This document shows positions 51,665-60,872 of a DNA stretch of 64,000 nucleotides, piece after piece; within the stretch, counting starts at the first letter, position 1; each line of letters starts with the position of its first letter. Position numbers and translations under genes: made by a program. Below the pieces are notes generated by a model that was not told where the DNA came from, did no database searches, and was given only the letters and a program-made list of their open reading frames with translations. The stretch is from contig CAJTOO010000012.1 in NCBI GenBank assembly GCA_910577735.1, positions 62,001 to 126,000 on the forward strand, read 5' to 3'. Source of the stretch: an uncultured Lachnospiraceae bacterium (GTDB lineage Bacteria > Bacillota > Clostridia > Lachnospirales > Lachnospiraceae).

Positions 51665-52369
51665 TCACAATCTCACGTCAAAGGGCACATATCCCCTTTT
51701 TAACATTTCAAGTGTTTCTGCCTGTATTCCGACAATATCTTCCTTGGCTGCCAGATTCTCTCCTGCTGCCGCTCCTGTAACCGCTGTCATGTCTGCAGGT
51801 ATTTCTTCTGCTATCTCCTGTGACATGTCATTGGCCATTTCCTCAGGCAGCTCTTGCGTCAAATCCTCCGTCAGCTCCCCAGGATTCTCTGGTTTCATCT
51901 CTTGTGTCAGATTCTCCGTTACCTCCGGCATCAGATCTTCTGTCAATTCCTCCACTTCATCCAGAATCTCTTCCAGTATGCCATCCGTTCCTTCAATACC
52001 CAGAGCCTCTTCCACCATGTCTTCCTGTCTTTCTTCCGGCGTCTTCGGCTTCGACTTCTCCACTGCCTCAGCTATCTTCTCTCCGCGCTCTGTGGATTCA
52101 TCCAGAATATGCCACATCTGCTCGCTGTTATAAGCCGCCTTGGCAGCTGCAATCTGATCCTCATAAGAGTGCAGCATATTTAACTTCTCGGCAATCTCTT
52201 CCACACTCCCACATTTCATGTTTTTCAGGTTATCTTTCTTTTGCTCGAAGAAGTCCACCTGTCTTTGTGTCTCCTCCTGTCGTTCCAATTTATCCCGGGT
52301 ACTCTTTAACATCCCGGCACTTCCCATGCGCCGCAGTAGGCTGCTGGTCATGTCCCACGAAATATTCAT
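51665..52369 (-). CDS. Acidic coiled-coil protein of unknown function
   Basis: 234 residues, no signal peptide or membrane helix. The N-terminal 115 residues are helical and charged (STRDKLERQEETQRQVDFFEQKK in pattern, HSYEDQIAAAKAAY), probably a coiled coil. The region about 130-200 is made of irregular repeats of the type ELTEDLMPEV / NLTQEM / ELTEDLTQEL, very rich in Glu. The C-terminus returns to a mixed composition ending GYVPFDVRL. No family recognised. GGGTGG lies eight bases before ATG 52369. Monocistronic with a strong terminator. Confidence 0.7.
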   Translation of the reverse strand: MNISWDMTSSLLRRMGSAGMLKSTRDKLERQEETQRQVDFFEQKKDNLKNMKCGSVEEIAEKLNMLHSYEDQIAAAKAAYNSEQMWHILDESTERGEKIAEAVEKSKPKTPEERQEDMVEEALGIEGTDGILEEILDEVEELTEDLMPEVTENLTQEMKPENPGELTEDLTQELPEEMANDMSQEIAEEIPADMTAVTGAAAGENLAAKEDIVGIQAETLEMLKRGYVPFDVRL

Positions 52370-52514
52370 ATATACGACCACCCTTCCCTTTCCTCTGTTA
52401 TGATTTATTTCGGGAAAACTGTCATCTTTCTTTAGTGTTCTTACATAAACAGGAATATTTCTGTCACAAACAGTGAGGCAGCCCCTCAGGGCCGCCCCAC
52501 ACTTGCCTCATCAT

Positions 52515-53633
52515 TTATATTTTTACCAGTTCATACTGATTCGTTCCCAGACCAATCTTTACCGCATGCGCTATGCAGGACTTCCACTCCGTGTCCGGAT
52601 GGGTCATATGGAAATGATCATGTTCTTCCGCTCCACCATTCTTCCTGATATTTTCACCCAGAATACTATCCTCTACGGGAGCCGCCTGATTACACAGGTC
52701 TGCGCAGGCCTGATCCAAAGCTACCGGATCAAAGGATGCCAGCATGCCGATGTTCGGAATGATCGGGATATCATTCTCTGCATGGCAGTCGCAGTTCGGT
52801 GACACGTCACAGATCAGGGACACATGGAAACAGGGTCTTCCCTTACACACTGCCAGAGAATACTCCGCCATCTTATAATTGAGAACTGCTATGGAATCTG
52901 CAAAATTCGCCGCAATCGCATCTTTCGGACACACAGCCAGACATCTTCCGCAGCCCACACATTTATCATGGTCAATCTGCGCTTTCCCGTCTGCAATCTG
53001 AGGCGCCCCGTGGGCACAGATCCTGTCGCAGGCGCCGCAGCCCACACAGACACTCTGATCAACGCTTGGTTTCCCCTCACAGTGCTGCTCCATCTTACCG
53101 GCCCTGGAACCGCAGCCCATGCCGATATTCTTAAGCGTTCCGCCAAAACCCGCCATCTCATGTCCCTTAAAATGCGTCAGGGATATAAATACATCCGCAT
53201 CCATAACAGCCTGTCCTATTTTCGCTTCTTTCACATATTCGCCGTCAATGGGCACAATGGTCTCATCTGTCCCCTTCAGACCGTCACCGATGATCACGTG
53301 ACAGCCCGTCTGATAGGGAGAAAACCCATTCACATAAGCCGTCTCCAAATGATCCAGCGCATTCTTGCGGCTTCCCACATAGAGTGTATTACAGTCTGTC
53401 AGATAAGGCTTGCCGCCCAGTTCTTTCACATAGTCCGCCACCACTCTCGCATAATTGGGACGCAGGAAAGCCAGATTGCCGTATTCGCCAAAATGAATCT
53501 TAATCGCTGCATATTTATCCGTAAAATCAATGGTTTCAAATCCGGCCGTCTTCATCAGTCTGTGCAGCTTCTGTAATAAATTCTCCTGCTCTGTTGCTTT
53601 AAATGAGGTAAAGTATACCTTTGCCTGTTCCAT
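52515..53633 (-). CDS. DUF362 domain protein with two [4Fe-4S] ferredoxin motifs
   Basis: 372 residues. A DUF362 domain surrounds a central ferredoxin insert: CVGCGACDRICAHG (about residue 197) and CVGCGRCLAVCPKD (about 226), each a full CxxCxxCxxxC(P) set for a [4Fe-4S] cluster. Conserved DUF362 blocks KIHFGEYGNLAFLRP and SLTHFKGHEMAGFGGTLKNIGMGCGSR are present. A cytosolic electron-transfer protein is likely; the partner is unknown. AAGGAG six bases before ATG 53633. Downstream, GAGGCA/TGCCTC arms (52475-52509) form a weak hairpin without a T run. Confidence 0.9.
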   Translation of the reverse strand: MEQAKVYFTSFKATEQENLLQKLHRLMKTAGFETIDFTDKYAAIKIHFGEYGNLAFLRPNYARVVADYVKELGGKPYLTDCNTLYVGSRKNALDHLETAYVNGFSPYQTGCHVIIGDGLKGTDETIVPIDGEYVKEAKIGQAVMDADVFISLTHFKGHEMAGFGGTLKNIGMGCGSRAGKMEQHCEGKPSVDQSVCVGCGACDRICAHGAPQIADGKAQIDHDKCVGCGRCLAVCPKDAIAANFADSIAVLNYKMAEYSLAVCKGRPCFHVSLICDVSPNCDCHAENDIPIIPNIGMLASFDPVALDQACADLCNQAAPVEDSILGENIRKNGGAEEHDHFHMTHPDTEWKSCIAHAVKIGLGTNQYELVKI

Positions 53634-53720
53634 AATCGTCTCCTTTTCCGAACACCTCAGCTGCCCTGAATTCTGCACAATACCCCGACTTCTCCCGGCA
53701 CGGCTGTCTCACCATACCGT

Positions 53721-54992
53721 TTAATCAAATCGTTTAAACCGTTCGATCATAATCGCATACTGTTCCTTAATCTTTAAATACAAGCCGATGGTGCTCTCTT
53801 TTTCCTTTTCAAATTCTTTAATGATGTTATCATAATTACGTTCAAGACTGGTGACCACATTGCGGTTGATTTTGCCGCGATCCGCATCGGAGTTCATAAT
53901 ATCCAGTATCTTTTCCTTGCTGAAAGCCTCCTTGTAGCTGCGCTTGCCGTATAACGCGCTTAAAATATCCGCCACGGCAATAATCTGCTGCGGCAATGTC
54001 AGGTCTGCTGCATTCAATCCCTTGTGGTACCCTGTTCCATCCAGTTTTTCATGGTGTCTGACCGCAATCTGCAGCACCGCATCATCCACAACCCCTTCCA
54101 GGATCATCTCTGTAATACGCACATGGGCCTTCATGACCTTCATCTCCTCATCACTCAGCCGCCCCGTGGATTCCAAGATATGCAAGGGAATGGCAATTTT
54201 ACCCAGATCATGGAGCAGGGCACCGTAATGAAGATCGCGCAGATCCTTCCCGGAAACTCTGGACAGTCTGCCAAGCTGCTCCGCAAAATGTACGGTTGCC
54301 AATGTATGTATTACCGTGTGCTCACTCCGAAAATCAATGGTATAGACCAGCATTTCCAGAAAGCCTCTCTTATACTGCTCCGAGAAGGCCCTTTTGGCTA
54401 ACAGGACATCCAATTCCTCCCTGTACTTGCCATTTACCAGATTCTCCGTGATTCCATACCGCTTCTCTGCCTTCTGAAAAAGATCCATGGCTGCACCGGA
54501 AAACTTGATATCACGGTATTTGTTGAAATAATCCTGCCCCAGCTTCTCTTCTTTCAGATTCAGGAAAGTATCCATCTTATCTGCCAGACTGAGCATATCT
54601 ATGATATGCATATAGCGGCTCTGTATCATGCTGTGTCTATTATAATCCAGATGATGATACAATACAATCTCTGCCTTATCCCCCATAGGAGAAAGGTATT
54701 TTAAGAAAAGAAACCCATAAATCGAATGGGGCCAGAGATTCTTGGTCTCAAAATCCGATACATTTTTGATATTATCCTCTTTATACAGGCCAATATCATG
54801 CAAAATACCGAGCATTGTATAATCCACCAGCTCCTGCTCGGTGTAATGCTGATCGGTATATGCATTTTCATACTCCATCATCTTGTATAAGATGTATCCC
54901 GTAATCTCCCCATGATGCATAATCTTGTTATTGATGATGCCAAGTGTCTTACGGATAATCTCGTTGACATCTTTACTGCTGATAACACTCAT
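53721..54992 (-). CDS. Tandem HD-domain (HD-GYP-like) phosphodiesterase
   Basis: 423 residues with two HD domains in series. The first (about 20-170) shows HHGEITGY, LGILHDIG, WPHSIYGF and LYHHLDYN; the second (about 225-370) shows SEHTVIHT, GALLHDLGKIAIP, AHVRITEMIL and HHEKLDGTGYHKG. The last motif is HD-GYP-like but has His where Pro is usual (GYH). HD-GYP enzymes break down c-di-GMP or related cyclic dinucleotides. No REC or membrane sensor is fused. AAGGGG ten bases before ATG 54992. Divergent from the SOS polymerase operon. Confidence 0.88.
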   Translation of the reverse strand: MSVISSKDVNEIIRKTLGIINNKIMHHGEITGYILYKMMEYENAYTDQHYTEQELVDYTMLGILHDIGLYKEDNIKNVSDFETKNLWPHSIYGFLFLKYLSPMGDKAEIVLYHHLDYNRHSMIQSRYMHIIDMLSLADKMDTFLNLKEEKLGQDYFNKYRDIKFSGAAMDLFQKAEKRYGITENLVNGKYREELDVLLAKRAFSEQYKRGFLEMLVYTIDFRSEHTVIHTLATVHFAEQLGRLSRVSGKDLRDLHYGALLHDLGKIAIPLHILESTGRLSDEEMKVMKAHVRITEMILEGVVDDAVLQIAVRHHEKLDGTGYHKGLNAADLTLPQQIIAVADILSALYGKRSYKEAFSKEKILDIMNSDADRGKINRNVVTSLERNYDNIIKEFEKEKESTIGLYLKIKEQYAIMIERFKRFD

Positions 54993-55123
54993 TTGTACCT
55001 ATCCCCTTCACTGCTATCGCCATATAGTTATAGTATCATCTTTTGAAAGATTTGTCCCCTATTTATTTCCAGAAAGCAAAAAAATACAATAAGTTGTCAT
55101 TTTCATCTTCCATTAAAATATAT

Positions 55124-55153
55124 TTGTCAAACATATGTTCTTTGTTGTATACT
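55124..55153 (+). promoter_or_regulatory. Promoter of the Y-family polymerase operon
   Basis: TTGTCA (55124-55129), 18-bp spacer, TATACT (55148-55153), 90 bp before the polymerase start. The spacer contains an SOS box. Confidence 0.75.
55128..55141 (+). promoter_or_regulatory. lexA box: LexA (SOS) operator, Bacillus type
   Basis: CAAACATATGTTCT matches the Firmicute LexA consensus CGAACATATGTTCG at 12 of 14 positions and keeps the AAC-N4-GTT core. It lies in the promoter spacer, where bound LexA would block RNA polymerase. Regulation by DNA damage fits the gene it controls. Confidence 0.82.
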
Positions 55154-55243
55154 ATAAAGCAGGTTCATACAGCGCCTCTTCATCAGAAGCATTTCTCAAA
55201 CGAGGCTGTTGTATAACCTGATTTTAAGAAAGGAAGCAGACAC

Positions 55244-56509
55244 ATGAAGCAGCACACCTATCTTTGCATCGACTTGAAATCCTTTTATGCTTCTGTAGAG
55301 TGCGTGGAGAGAGGTTTCGATCCCATGACTACCAATCTTGTCGTGGCTGACCCTTCCAGAACAGACAAGACTATCTGTCTGGCCATCACACCTGCCATGA
55401 AAGCTCTCGGCATCAAAAACCGCTGCCGTATCTTTGAAATTCCCAAACATGTGGAATACATCGTGGCACCACCGCGGATGCAGAAATATGTGGATACCGC
55501 TGCAGACATTTATGAGATTTATTTAAAATATATTTCCAAAGAAGATATTCATGTCTACTCCATTGATGAAGCCTTTATGGATGTAACCGACTACCTTGCC
55601 CTCTACCAGCTTTCTGCCAGAGACCTGGGGTTTTGTATCATGCAGGACATTTATGAACAGATCGGCATCCGCGCCTCCTGTGGTGTCGGTACTAATCTCT
55701 ATCTGGCTAAGATTGCCCTGGATATCACCGCCAAACATGCTTCTGACTTTATCGGAGAACTCACAGAAGAAAGTTACCGGCAGACTCTGTGGAATCACAA
55801 ACCGCTCACGGATTTCTGGCGGGTGGGCGCCGGTATCGCCAGAAGACTCGATACCTTCGGCATCCGTACCATGCAGGATATTGCCGAAGCCGATGAGGAC
55901 CTTTTGTACCGTCTCTTCGGTGTGGACGCAGAACTCCTGATCGATCATGCCTGGGGCCGGGAACCTGTCACTATCACAGATATCAAAAAATACAGGCCTC
56001 ACAGTAACTGCCTGACCAGCGGTCAGGTCTTAGGCTGTGACTATCCCTTTGACAAAGGACTTCTTATTGTCAAAGAAATGGCCGATCTGCTATGCCTGGA
56101 TCTGGTGGAGAAAAATCTGGTCACCCGCTCCATCACCCTGCACATAGGCTACTCCAACCGGCTGAATGTCCCTTCTGCTCACGGCACCACAAGCCTTGAC
56201 ATAGATACCAATTCCGATCTGCTGATCATACCGGCCGTGACTGCTCTCTATGAACAGATTGTAGACCCCAGCTATCAGATTCACCGTGTCAACATTACCT
56301 GCAATCACGTGATGCCCGAAGAATATCATCAATACAGCTTCTTCGTCGATGCAGAGGAATTGGAACGCGGACGAAAGATGCAGCAGGCTGTCATCAGCAT
56401 CAAACATAAATTCGGCAAAGACGCTATCCTCAAAGGTATGAACCTGGAGGAAGGCGCTACTACCAAAGAACGAAACCACCAAATAGGAGGACATAGAAGT
56501 GGCACCTAA
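55244..56509 (+). CDS. Y-family translesion DNA polymerase (UvrX/UmuC-like)
   Basis: Copies damaged DNA with low fidelity. The 421-residue protein has the catalytic acids in CIDLKSFYASVE (Asp10) and YSIDEAFMDVT (Asp108, Glu109), the HhH region (FWRVGAGIARRLDTFGIRTMQDIAEAD in pattern) and a little-finger domain. The layout is closer to the plasmid/phage-related UvrX/YqjW group than to housekeeping DinB. AAAGGA eight bases before ATG 55244. Its 3' end overlaps the YolD-like gene by 11 bp. Promoter carries an SOS box. Confidence 0.93.
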   Translation: MKQHTYLCIDLKSFYASVECVERGFDPMTTNLVVADPSRTDKTICLAITPAMKALGIKNRCRIFEIPKHVEYIVAPPRMQKYVDTAADIYEIYLKYISKEDIHVYSIDEAFMDVTDYLALYQLSARDLGFCIMQDIYEQIGIRASCGVGTNLYLAKIALDITAKHASDFIGELTEESYRQTLWNHKPLTDFWRVGAGIARRLDTFGIRTMQDIAEADEDLLYRLFGVDAELLIDHAWGREPVTITDIKKYRPHSNCLTSGQVLGCDYPFDKGLLIVKEMADLLCLDLVEKNLVTRSITLHIGYSNRLNVPSAHGTTSLDIDTNSDLLIIPAVTALYEQIVDPSYQIHRVNITCNHVMPEEYHQYSFFVDAEELERGRKMQQAVISIKHKFGKDAILKGMNLEEGATTKERNHQIGGHRSGT

Positions 56510-56828
56510 ACGACAAAATAAAATGCCCATAGAAGAAAGGGCCAAACAATTCATGCCCTTTGCCGCTTTAAGAGGCCTGCCGGATGCCCTGTCCCAGAAA
56601 GAAAAAGTATTAGTTCCCAAAATAGAACTCTCCCCGGAAATGGAAGAAGAACTGGATCGGCAGATGCATCTGCTCTCCAAGGGCAAAATGGCCTCTGTGG
56701 TCTATTTCCATAAGGGAGAATACATTAAAATAACAGGCCTGGTCGCCCGCATGGATGAGACCAGCCGCCTGTTGCAGATTGTAAATACGAAGATTCGGTT
56801 TGAGGATATTTTGCAGGTGGAGATATAG
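56499..56828 (+). CDS. YolD-like protein
   Basis: 109 residues; the usual partner of UvrX/YqjW-type Y-family polymerases. The N-terminal motif MPIEERAKQFMPFAALRGLPDAL and the LSKGKMASVVYFHKGEYIKITG block match this family. Function is not established; a role in polymerase control is suspected from the gene pairing. GTG start with GGAGG eight bases upstream, inside the polymerase gene. It ends only 6 bp from the convergent flippase gene, with no terminator between. Confidence 0.88.
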   Translation: MAPKRQNKMPIEERAKQFMPFAALRGLPDALSQKEKVLVPKIELSPEMEEELDRQMHLLSKGKMASVVYFHKGEYIKITGLVARMDETSRLLQIVNTKIRFEDILQVEI

Positions 56829-56834
56829 GCATTT

Positions 56835-58331
56835 TTATTTTCGCTTGTTGTTCAAAAGATACTTTGAAATATACTTCCATTTCACGGCTGCAACAACCAC
56901 CACCGCAATCACTGTACCCACAAAAGCCTGACCAAGCAATCTTAACAATAAAATTTTCCACGAAACACTTCCCGGTTCACCGGCACTGCCGCCAAATCCC
57001 CAAACCAGACAGGCCGCTGTGATTATCATGACCAGATAGTCTGCCCACAATGTATTTCGCTTTCCCATCACCTTATTGTAGGCAAGTCTTGCATTGCCGG
57101 GAAGCAGCATCGTGTACGTTGCGAATACAGTCGCAAATAAAATACCTTCAATGCCCCAGAAATATACCAGAATGACTGACAGCACCAGATTAACAATCCC
57201 TTCTCTGAAAGAAAACCATTTGCTTTCTTTATACAGGCCGGCTCCGTCACGAACTAAAAATATGATATTAATTGTCATTCTAAGCATCAGATACAGCGCT
57301 AACAAAATGACACAACAATCACTTAATAAAAACTCCTTTCCAATCCAAAGAACGATAAAATCATTAATATTACTTACGAATACTGCCACGGAAATAATAG
57401 CCGCAACCATATGAAATGCCAGCAGCACCTGGAAATAACCGTACAAACCGGAATCACGCTGCTTTATCTTCATGCCGATCTTAGTGCGGTAATTTTCATT
57501 TATTTTGTTAATCACCTGCGGGAAATAATACATTGTTGAATAATAGGCATGATAGGGGGTAACCAACATAATATTGACAATGGACAAAATGATGGTATCA
57601 ATATTATTATTCAATAACCCGGTAATCTGATGAAACAGTATATCTTTCGTCATTCCCTCCGGTTCAAAATCCGGAACCGTTTCTCCTGCCTGGATTCCTG
57701 TGCAGACTTTCCGTATGAAAAAAACATAGACCAAGCCAATCGCAATATTTCCAATACACCCTATCAGCAAAACACCATACACAGGCCAGTGAAGTAACCT
57801 GATTGCAAGAATCTCCACAGCCGTTATGGCAAGGTATCCCAAGCTGTCCACATTGTCTGCCACATACTTATAATCATACACATTCAGAAGTGTTTTATTG
57901 GCAATACTCACAAAATAGGGAATGACAAACCTGATTCCTAACAAACATAAGATCAGTCCGGCTTTCATGAAGGAAATGGAGACCCTGTTCATGATGAAAG
58001 GATATATCACTGCTATCACAAGCAATACCGCTGTCATCCTCATGGCAATCTTTCGCATCGACTTTTTCAGCCCATTAAAAAGTCCTGCAATCTTCCTCAT
58101 GTCTTTATCGTTGACAGGTTCATATAGCTTAAATTGATATGCGGCACTCATCCCGCTTTCAAACAAAATCAAGTACGTGAAAATCTGGCTGGATGTTTGA
58201 AATACCGCATTTACCTCACTGCCGTAACTGCCAATCAGCATCTTCGTACGTACCGTCAATAAGATAACATACACAAAATACATGAACAGACTGCAGATTA
58301 TACCAACATACCGTTTGGTCTCTTTCCCCAT
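56835..58331 (-). CDS. Polysaccharide flippase (Wzx/PST family)
   Basis: 498 residues with about 12-14 membrane helices; layout of Wzx-type exporters that flip undecaprenyl-linked repeat units across the membrane. N-terminus MGKETKRYVGIICSLFMYFVYV; C-terminus basic. The GGAG before ATG 58331 is eight bases away. It is the last gene of a minus-strand polysaccharide locus that includes two glycosyltransferases, a Wzy-like protein and a HAD protein. Its base composition lies between the GC-richer core to the left and the AT-rich genes to the right. Confidence 0.88.
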   Translation of the reverse strand: MGKETKRYVGIICSLFMYFVYVILLTVRTKMLIGSYGSEVNAVFQTSSQIFTYLILFESGMSAAYQFKLYEPVNDKDMRKIAGLFNGLKKSMRKIAMRMTAVLLVIAVIYPFIMNRVSISFMKAGLILCLLGIRFVIPYFVSIANKTLLNVYDYKYVADNVDSLGYLAITAVEILAIRLLHWPVYGVLLIGCIGNIAIGLVYVFFIRKVCTGIQAGETVPDFEPEGMTKDILFHQITGLLNNNIDTIILSIVNIMLVTPYHAYYSTMYYFPQVINKINENYRTKIGMKIKQRDSGLYGYFQVLLAFHMVAAIISVAVFVSNINDFIVLWIGKEFLLSDCCVILLALYLMLRMTINIIFLVRDGAGLYKESKWFSFREGIVNLVLSVILVYFWGIEGILFATVFATYTMLLPGNARLAYNKVMGKRNTLWADYLVMIITAACLVWGFGGSAGEPGSVSWKILLLRLLGQAFVGTVIAVVVVAAVKWKYISKYLLNNKRK

Positions 58332-58394
58332 ATCCCTGACTCCATGAACAAATGTATCTATGAAATCCCAAAGTAAAACTGCTTTCTAACTATA

Positions 58395-59570
58395 TTATGA
58401 ATCCATACCATTTAATACGCGGTTATATACCTCATAAACCTGCATTGCATTCCGCGTTGCAGTAAATTCTGTATTTGCCCTCAAGCGCCCACGTTCGCTC
58501 AACCGGCATCGAAGATCGGGCTCCTCTACACATTTCCTGATTGCACCTGCCAAAGAACGTATATCACCATATTGATAAAGAAGACCTGATACACCATCTT
58601 CTATCAGCTCCGGGTTAGCGCCTGTATCAGACGCTATCACACATAGTCCGGTCATCATGTATTCCACGGTAACCCGGCCAAATCCCTCGTCTCTCGAACA
58701 CATCAATCCTATATCGTATTGCGATAAATAGTTCCCTACATCTTTTTGATAACCTTTGAACTTTACCAAATGTTCGATGCCATATTCGCGAATCTTTCTT
58801 CTCAATTTTTTCTCATAGGAACGCGCACCGTCTCCATAAATATCTAATGTAACCTGTATCCCTTCACCCTGTAATTGCTTGATTGCCTCTATTGCCCATA
58901 TCTGGCCTTTGGTTTTTGAAACGTTTCCCGCCATAACCATGCGCATAATTTTTCTTTCCTTGGCAATATCATCGTTTGTTCTTGGTAAAATGCTTTGTTT
59001 GGACACGCCATTATATATTCGGTCAATTTTTTCCGGGGATATTCCCTTCTTCACCCAATGCTCCTTCACCGCATCTGAAACAGCAATAAACCGGCTTGCA
59101 TTTTCGTTCATAAATTCAATATAATTTTTTCGATAAGAATAACATATATAATCACGGTCACCAAATTCCCTGATGTGCCAAATCAATGGTATATTGTGTT
59201 TGTTCGCTATAAGCGCTCCCAAATCTTCCCTGCTGGAATTTGAATGGATTAAATCAATTTTGCCTAGATCAATCCTTTGTTCCACTTCTTTAACCGCTCT
59301 TATGCGCCCATACCAATATGGTACGCCCCTTATAATATATTTAATCGGGTACTTCCATAAGTCTGTAGGAATTCCTTGATAGAACGGCGCATAATGAATA
59401 CAGAAAACATCGCATCCCATGTTTTCTAATATAGCTCGCATTTCAGAATCAGCTGGCAAAACAACTTTGATATCTATTTTATACAGCTCCTGTAACGCTT
59501 GCACAGTATGCAATAATGAGTGCGGTGCACCATACCTTGTGTCTGCATCTGCAATCACCAGAATATTCAT
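58395..59570 (-). CDS. Glycosyltransferase, GT4 family (GT-B fold)
   Basis: 391 residues. N-terminal MNILVIADADTRYGAPHSLLHTVQAL, a donor-domain start VMAGNVSKTKGQ, and the GT4 E-x7-E region (EGFGRVTVEYM, followed by TGANPELI). It adds a sugar from a nucleotide donor to a lipid-linked repeat unit on the inner membrane face; donor unknown. AAAGGAG ten bases before the ATG. Confidence 0.92.
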   Translation of the reverse strand: MNILVIADADTRYGAPHSLLHTVQALQELYKIDIKVVLPADSEMRAILENMGCDVFCIHYAPFYQGIPTDLWKYPIKYIIRGVPYWYGRIRAVKEVEQRIDLGKIDLIHSNSSREDLGALIANKHNIPLIWHIREFGDRDYICYSYRKNYIEFMNENASRFIAVSDAVKEHWVKKGISPEKIDRIYNGVSKQSILPRTNDDIAKERKIMRMVMAGNVSKTKGQIWAIEAIKQLQGEGIQVTLDIYGDGARSYEKKLRRKIREYGIEHLVKFKGYQKDVGNYLSQYDIGLMCSRDEGFGRVTVEYMMTGLCVIASDTGANPELIEDGVSGLLYQYGDIRSLAGAIRKCVEEPDLRCRLSERGRLRANTEFTATRNAMQVYEVYNRVLNGMDS

Positions 59571-59651
59571 TTTTCATTTTCTCCTTTACAGGAAATCCGT
59601 TTTTCGTTACAGCTACATGCACTGTTCATTGCCAATACACCATTTGCCCCG

Positions 59652-60797
59652 CTAATCCTCCCGAAAGGATTTTCTATAGAGCAAGGCCGAAAACATGATA
59701 AGAAAAATATTGTGTGTTATCATATATAAACCATTTTCCATAATTCCATATAATGCATATAAAAATAAAAGAGTTGCCAGCATATATTGTTTTTGTAATA
59801 CTAACATTTTGAGCAAACAGAAATAAGCAATGGAAAAAATCAAAAAAATCACTATTCCATACCGCAAAAGGGCACTTACATATGCATTGTCAAGCCAAAT
59901 ACGACTCTGAATACCAGCCAGTTTTCTTTCGTCTTCCGTCACATATATCCTTTGTCCAAAAATAGGAACCCCATACATTACCCATACCTTATGGCAATGG
60001 GAGAACCTAGATGACATCCAACCGTCTATCTTCGTCAGCATAAAATTTCTTTTCACATCTATGTACGAAAAAAGAATGCTAAATATATTTAAACATACAT
60101 ATCCATAAAGTATGCCTTTTTCATACAACTTCATATACTCTGGTTTCTTTGCTTTTATAAACTCATATAATAATAGCATGCCTAAAAGAACCGATGTGAC
60201 AATATACGCGGTCTTTGAATTCGGAATTCTGACCAAAAAAATAATAATCAAAAAAAAGTATATATAATTCCGTTTTCGCAATCTGTATCTATAGACATAG
60301 CACTGACATGCTATTAGCTGAAAAATCCTTAATCCCAACTGATTAGGATGAGAAAATCCTAAAGAAAAACGTTCTACATTTCCTCTCATCAATGTTACAT
60401 TTTCTATAAAGCCCAATAAACATATAGATATAATAATCGCAAGCATAATCAATAAAATTTTATATGCAATACGAATTATCTTATCCAAATCTGCATCCTT
60501 CGCTGCTACAATAAACATCCATGATGACATAATCGTCTTTTGCCCTGATAAAATAGTAGAAATTGCAACAAATATAGTTATTGCTGCTATCAAAAGCATT
60601 TCATCTCTTGTATAGGATTGAAAAAATAAGATTTGACACATAAGAAGACCAAAAACCAGTAAATTAATCCTATTGTTAATTCCATTAAACGATTCACCCC
60701 AAATTTCAATCAGAGTAGAATTAAACAGTATTTCCGTACTATACCAAAATACAAAAATAAATATGAAAAAATCTTTCAGTCTGATTACCCGTCTCAT
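59652..60797 (-). CDS. O-antigen/capsule polymerase-like membrane protein (Wzy type)
   Basis: 381 residues with about 10-11 membrane helices. The block RFSLGFSHPNQLG followed by a long loop (about 265-310) is common in Wzy/CpsH polymerases, which join repeat units outside the membrane. Very AT-rich (ATA, AGA, TTA codons). The frame opens with a TTG at 60815; the ATG at 60797 is preferred (GGAG and AAGGA upstream). Sequence similarity of Wzy proteins is low, so the call rests on topology, motif and context. Confidence 0.78.
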   Translation of the reverse strand: MRRVIRLKDFFIFIFVFWYSTEILFNSTLIEIWGESFNGINNRINLLVFGLLMCQILFFQSYTRDEMLLIAAITIFVAISTILSGQKTIMSSWMFIVAAKDADLDKIIRIAYKILLIMLAIIISICLLGFIENVTLMRGNVERFSLGFSHPNQLGLRIFQLIACQCYVYRYRLRKRNYIYFFLIIIFLVRIPNSKTAYIVTSVLLGMLLLYEFIKAKKPEYMKLYEKGILYGYVCLNIFSILFSYIDVKRNFMLTKIDGWMSSRFSHCHKVWVMYGVPIFGQRIYVTEDERKLAGIQSRIWLDNAYVSALLRYGIVIFLIFSIAYFCLLKMLVLQKQYMLATLLFLYALYGIMENGLYMITHNIFLIMFSALLYRKSFRED

Positions 60798-60872
60798 TCT
60801 GTCCTTCCACTCCAACTTTAATCTGGTATAGAAAAAGTATCATCCTCTCCCAAATGCAAACTTTATTCAATA

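Noticed and set aside
51480..51668. 62-codon minus-strand frame overlapping the MATE start
   Set aside because: It runs through the terminator of the preceding gene and the MATE promoter, has no RBS and no protein-like pattern.
52475..52509. Hairpin after the DUF362 gene as a terminator
   Set aside because: Arms GAGGCA/TGCCTC are present but the following minus-strand sequence has no run of T.
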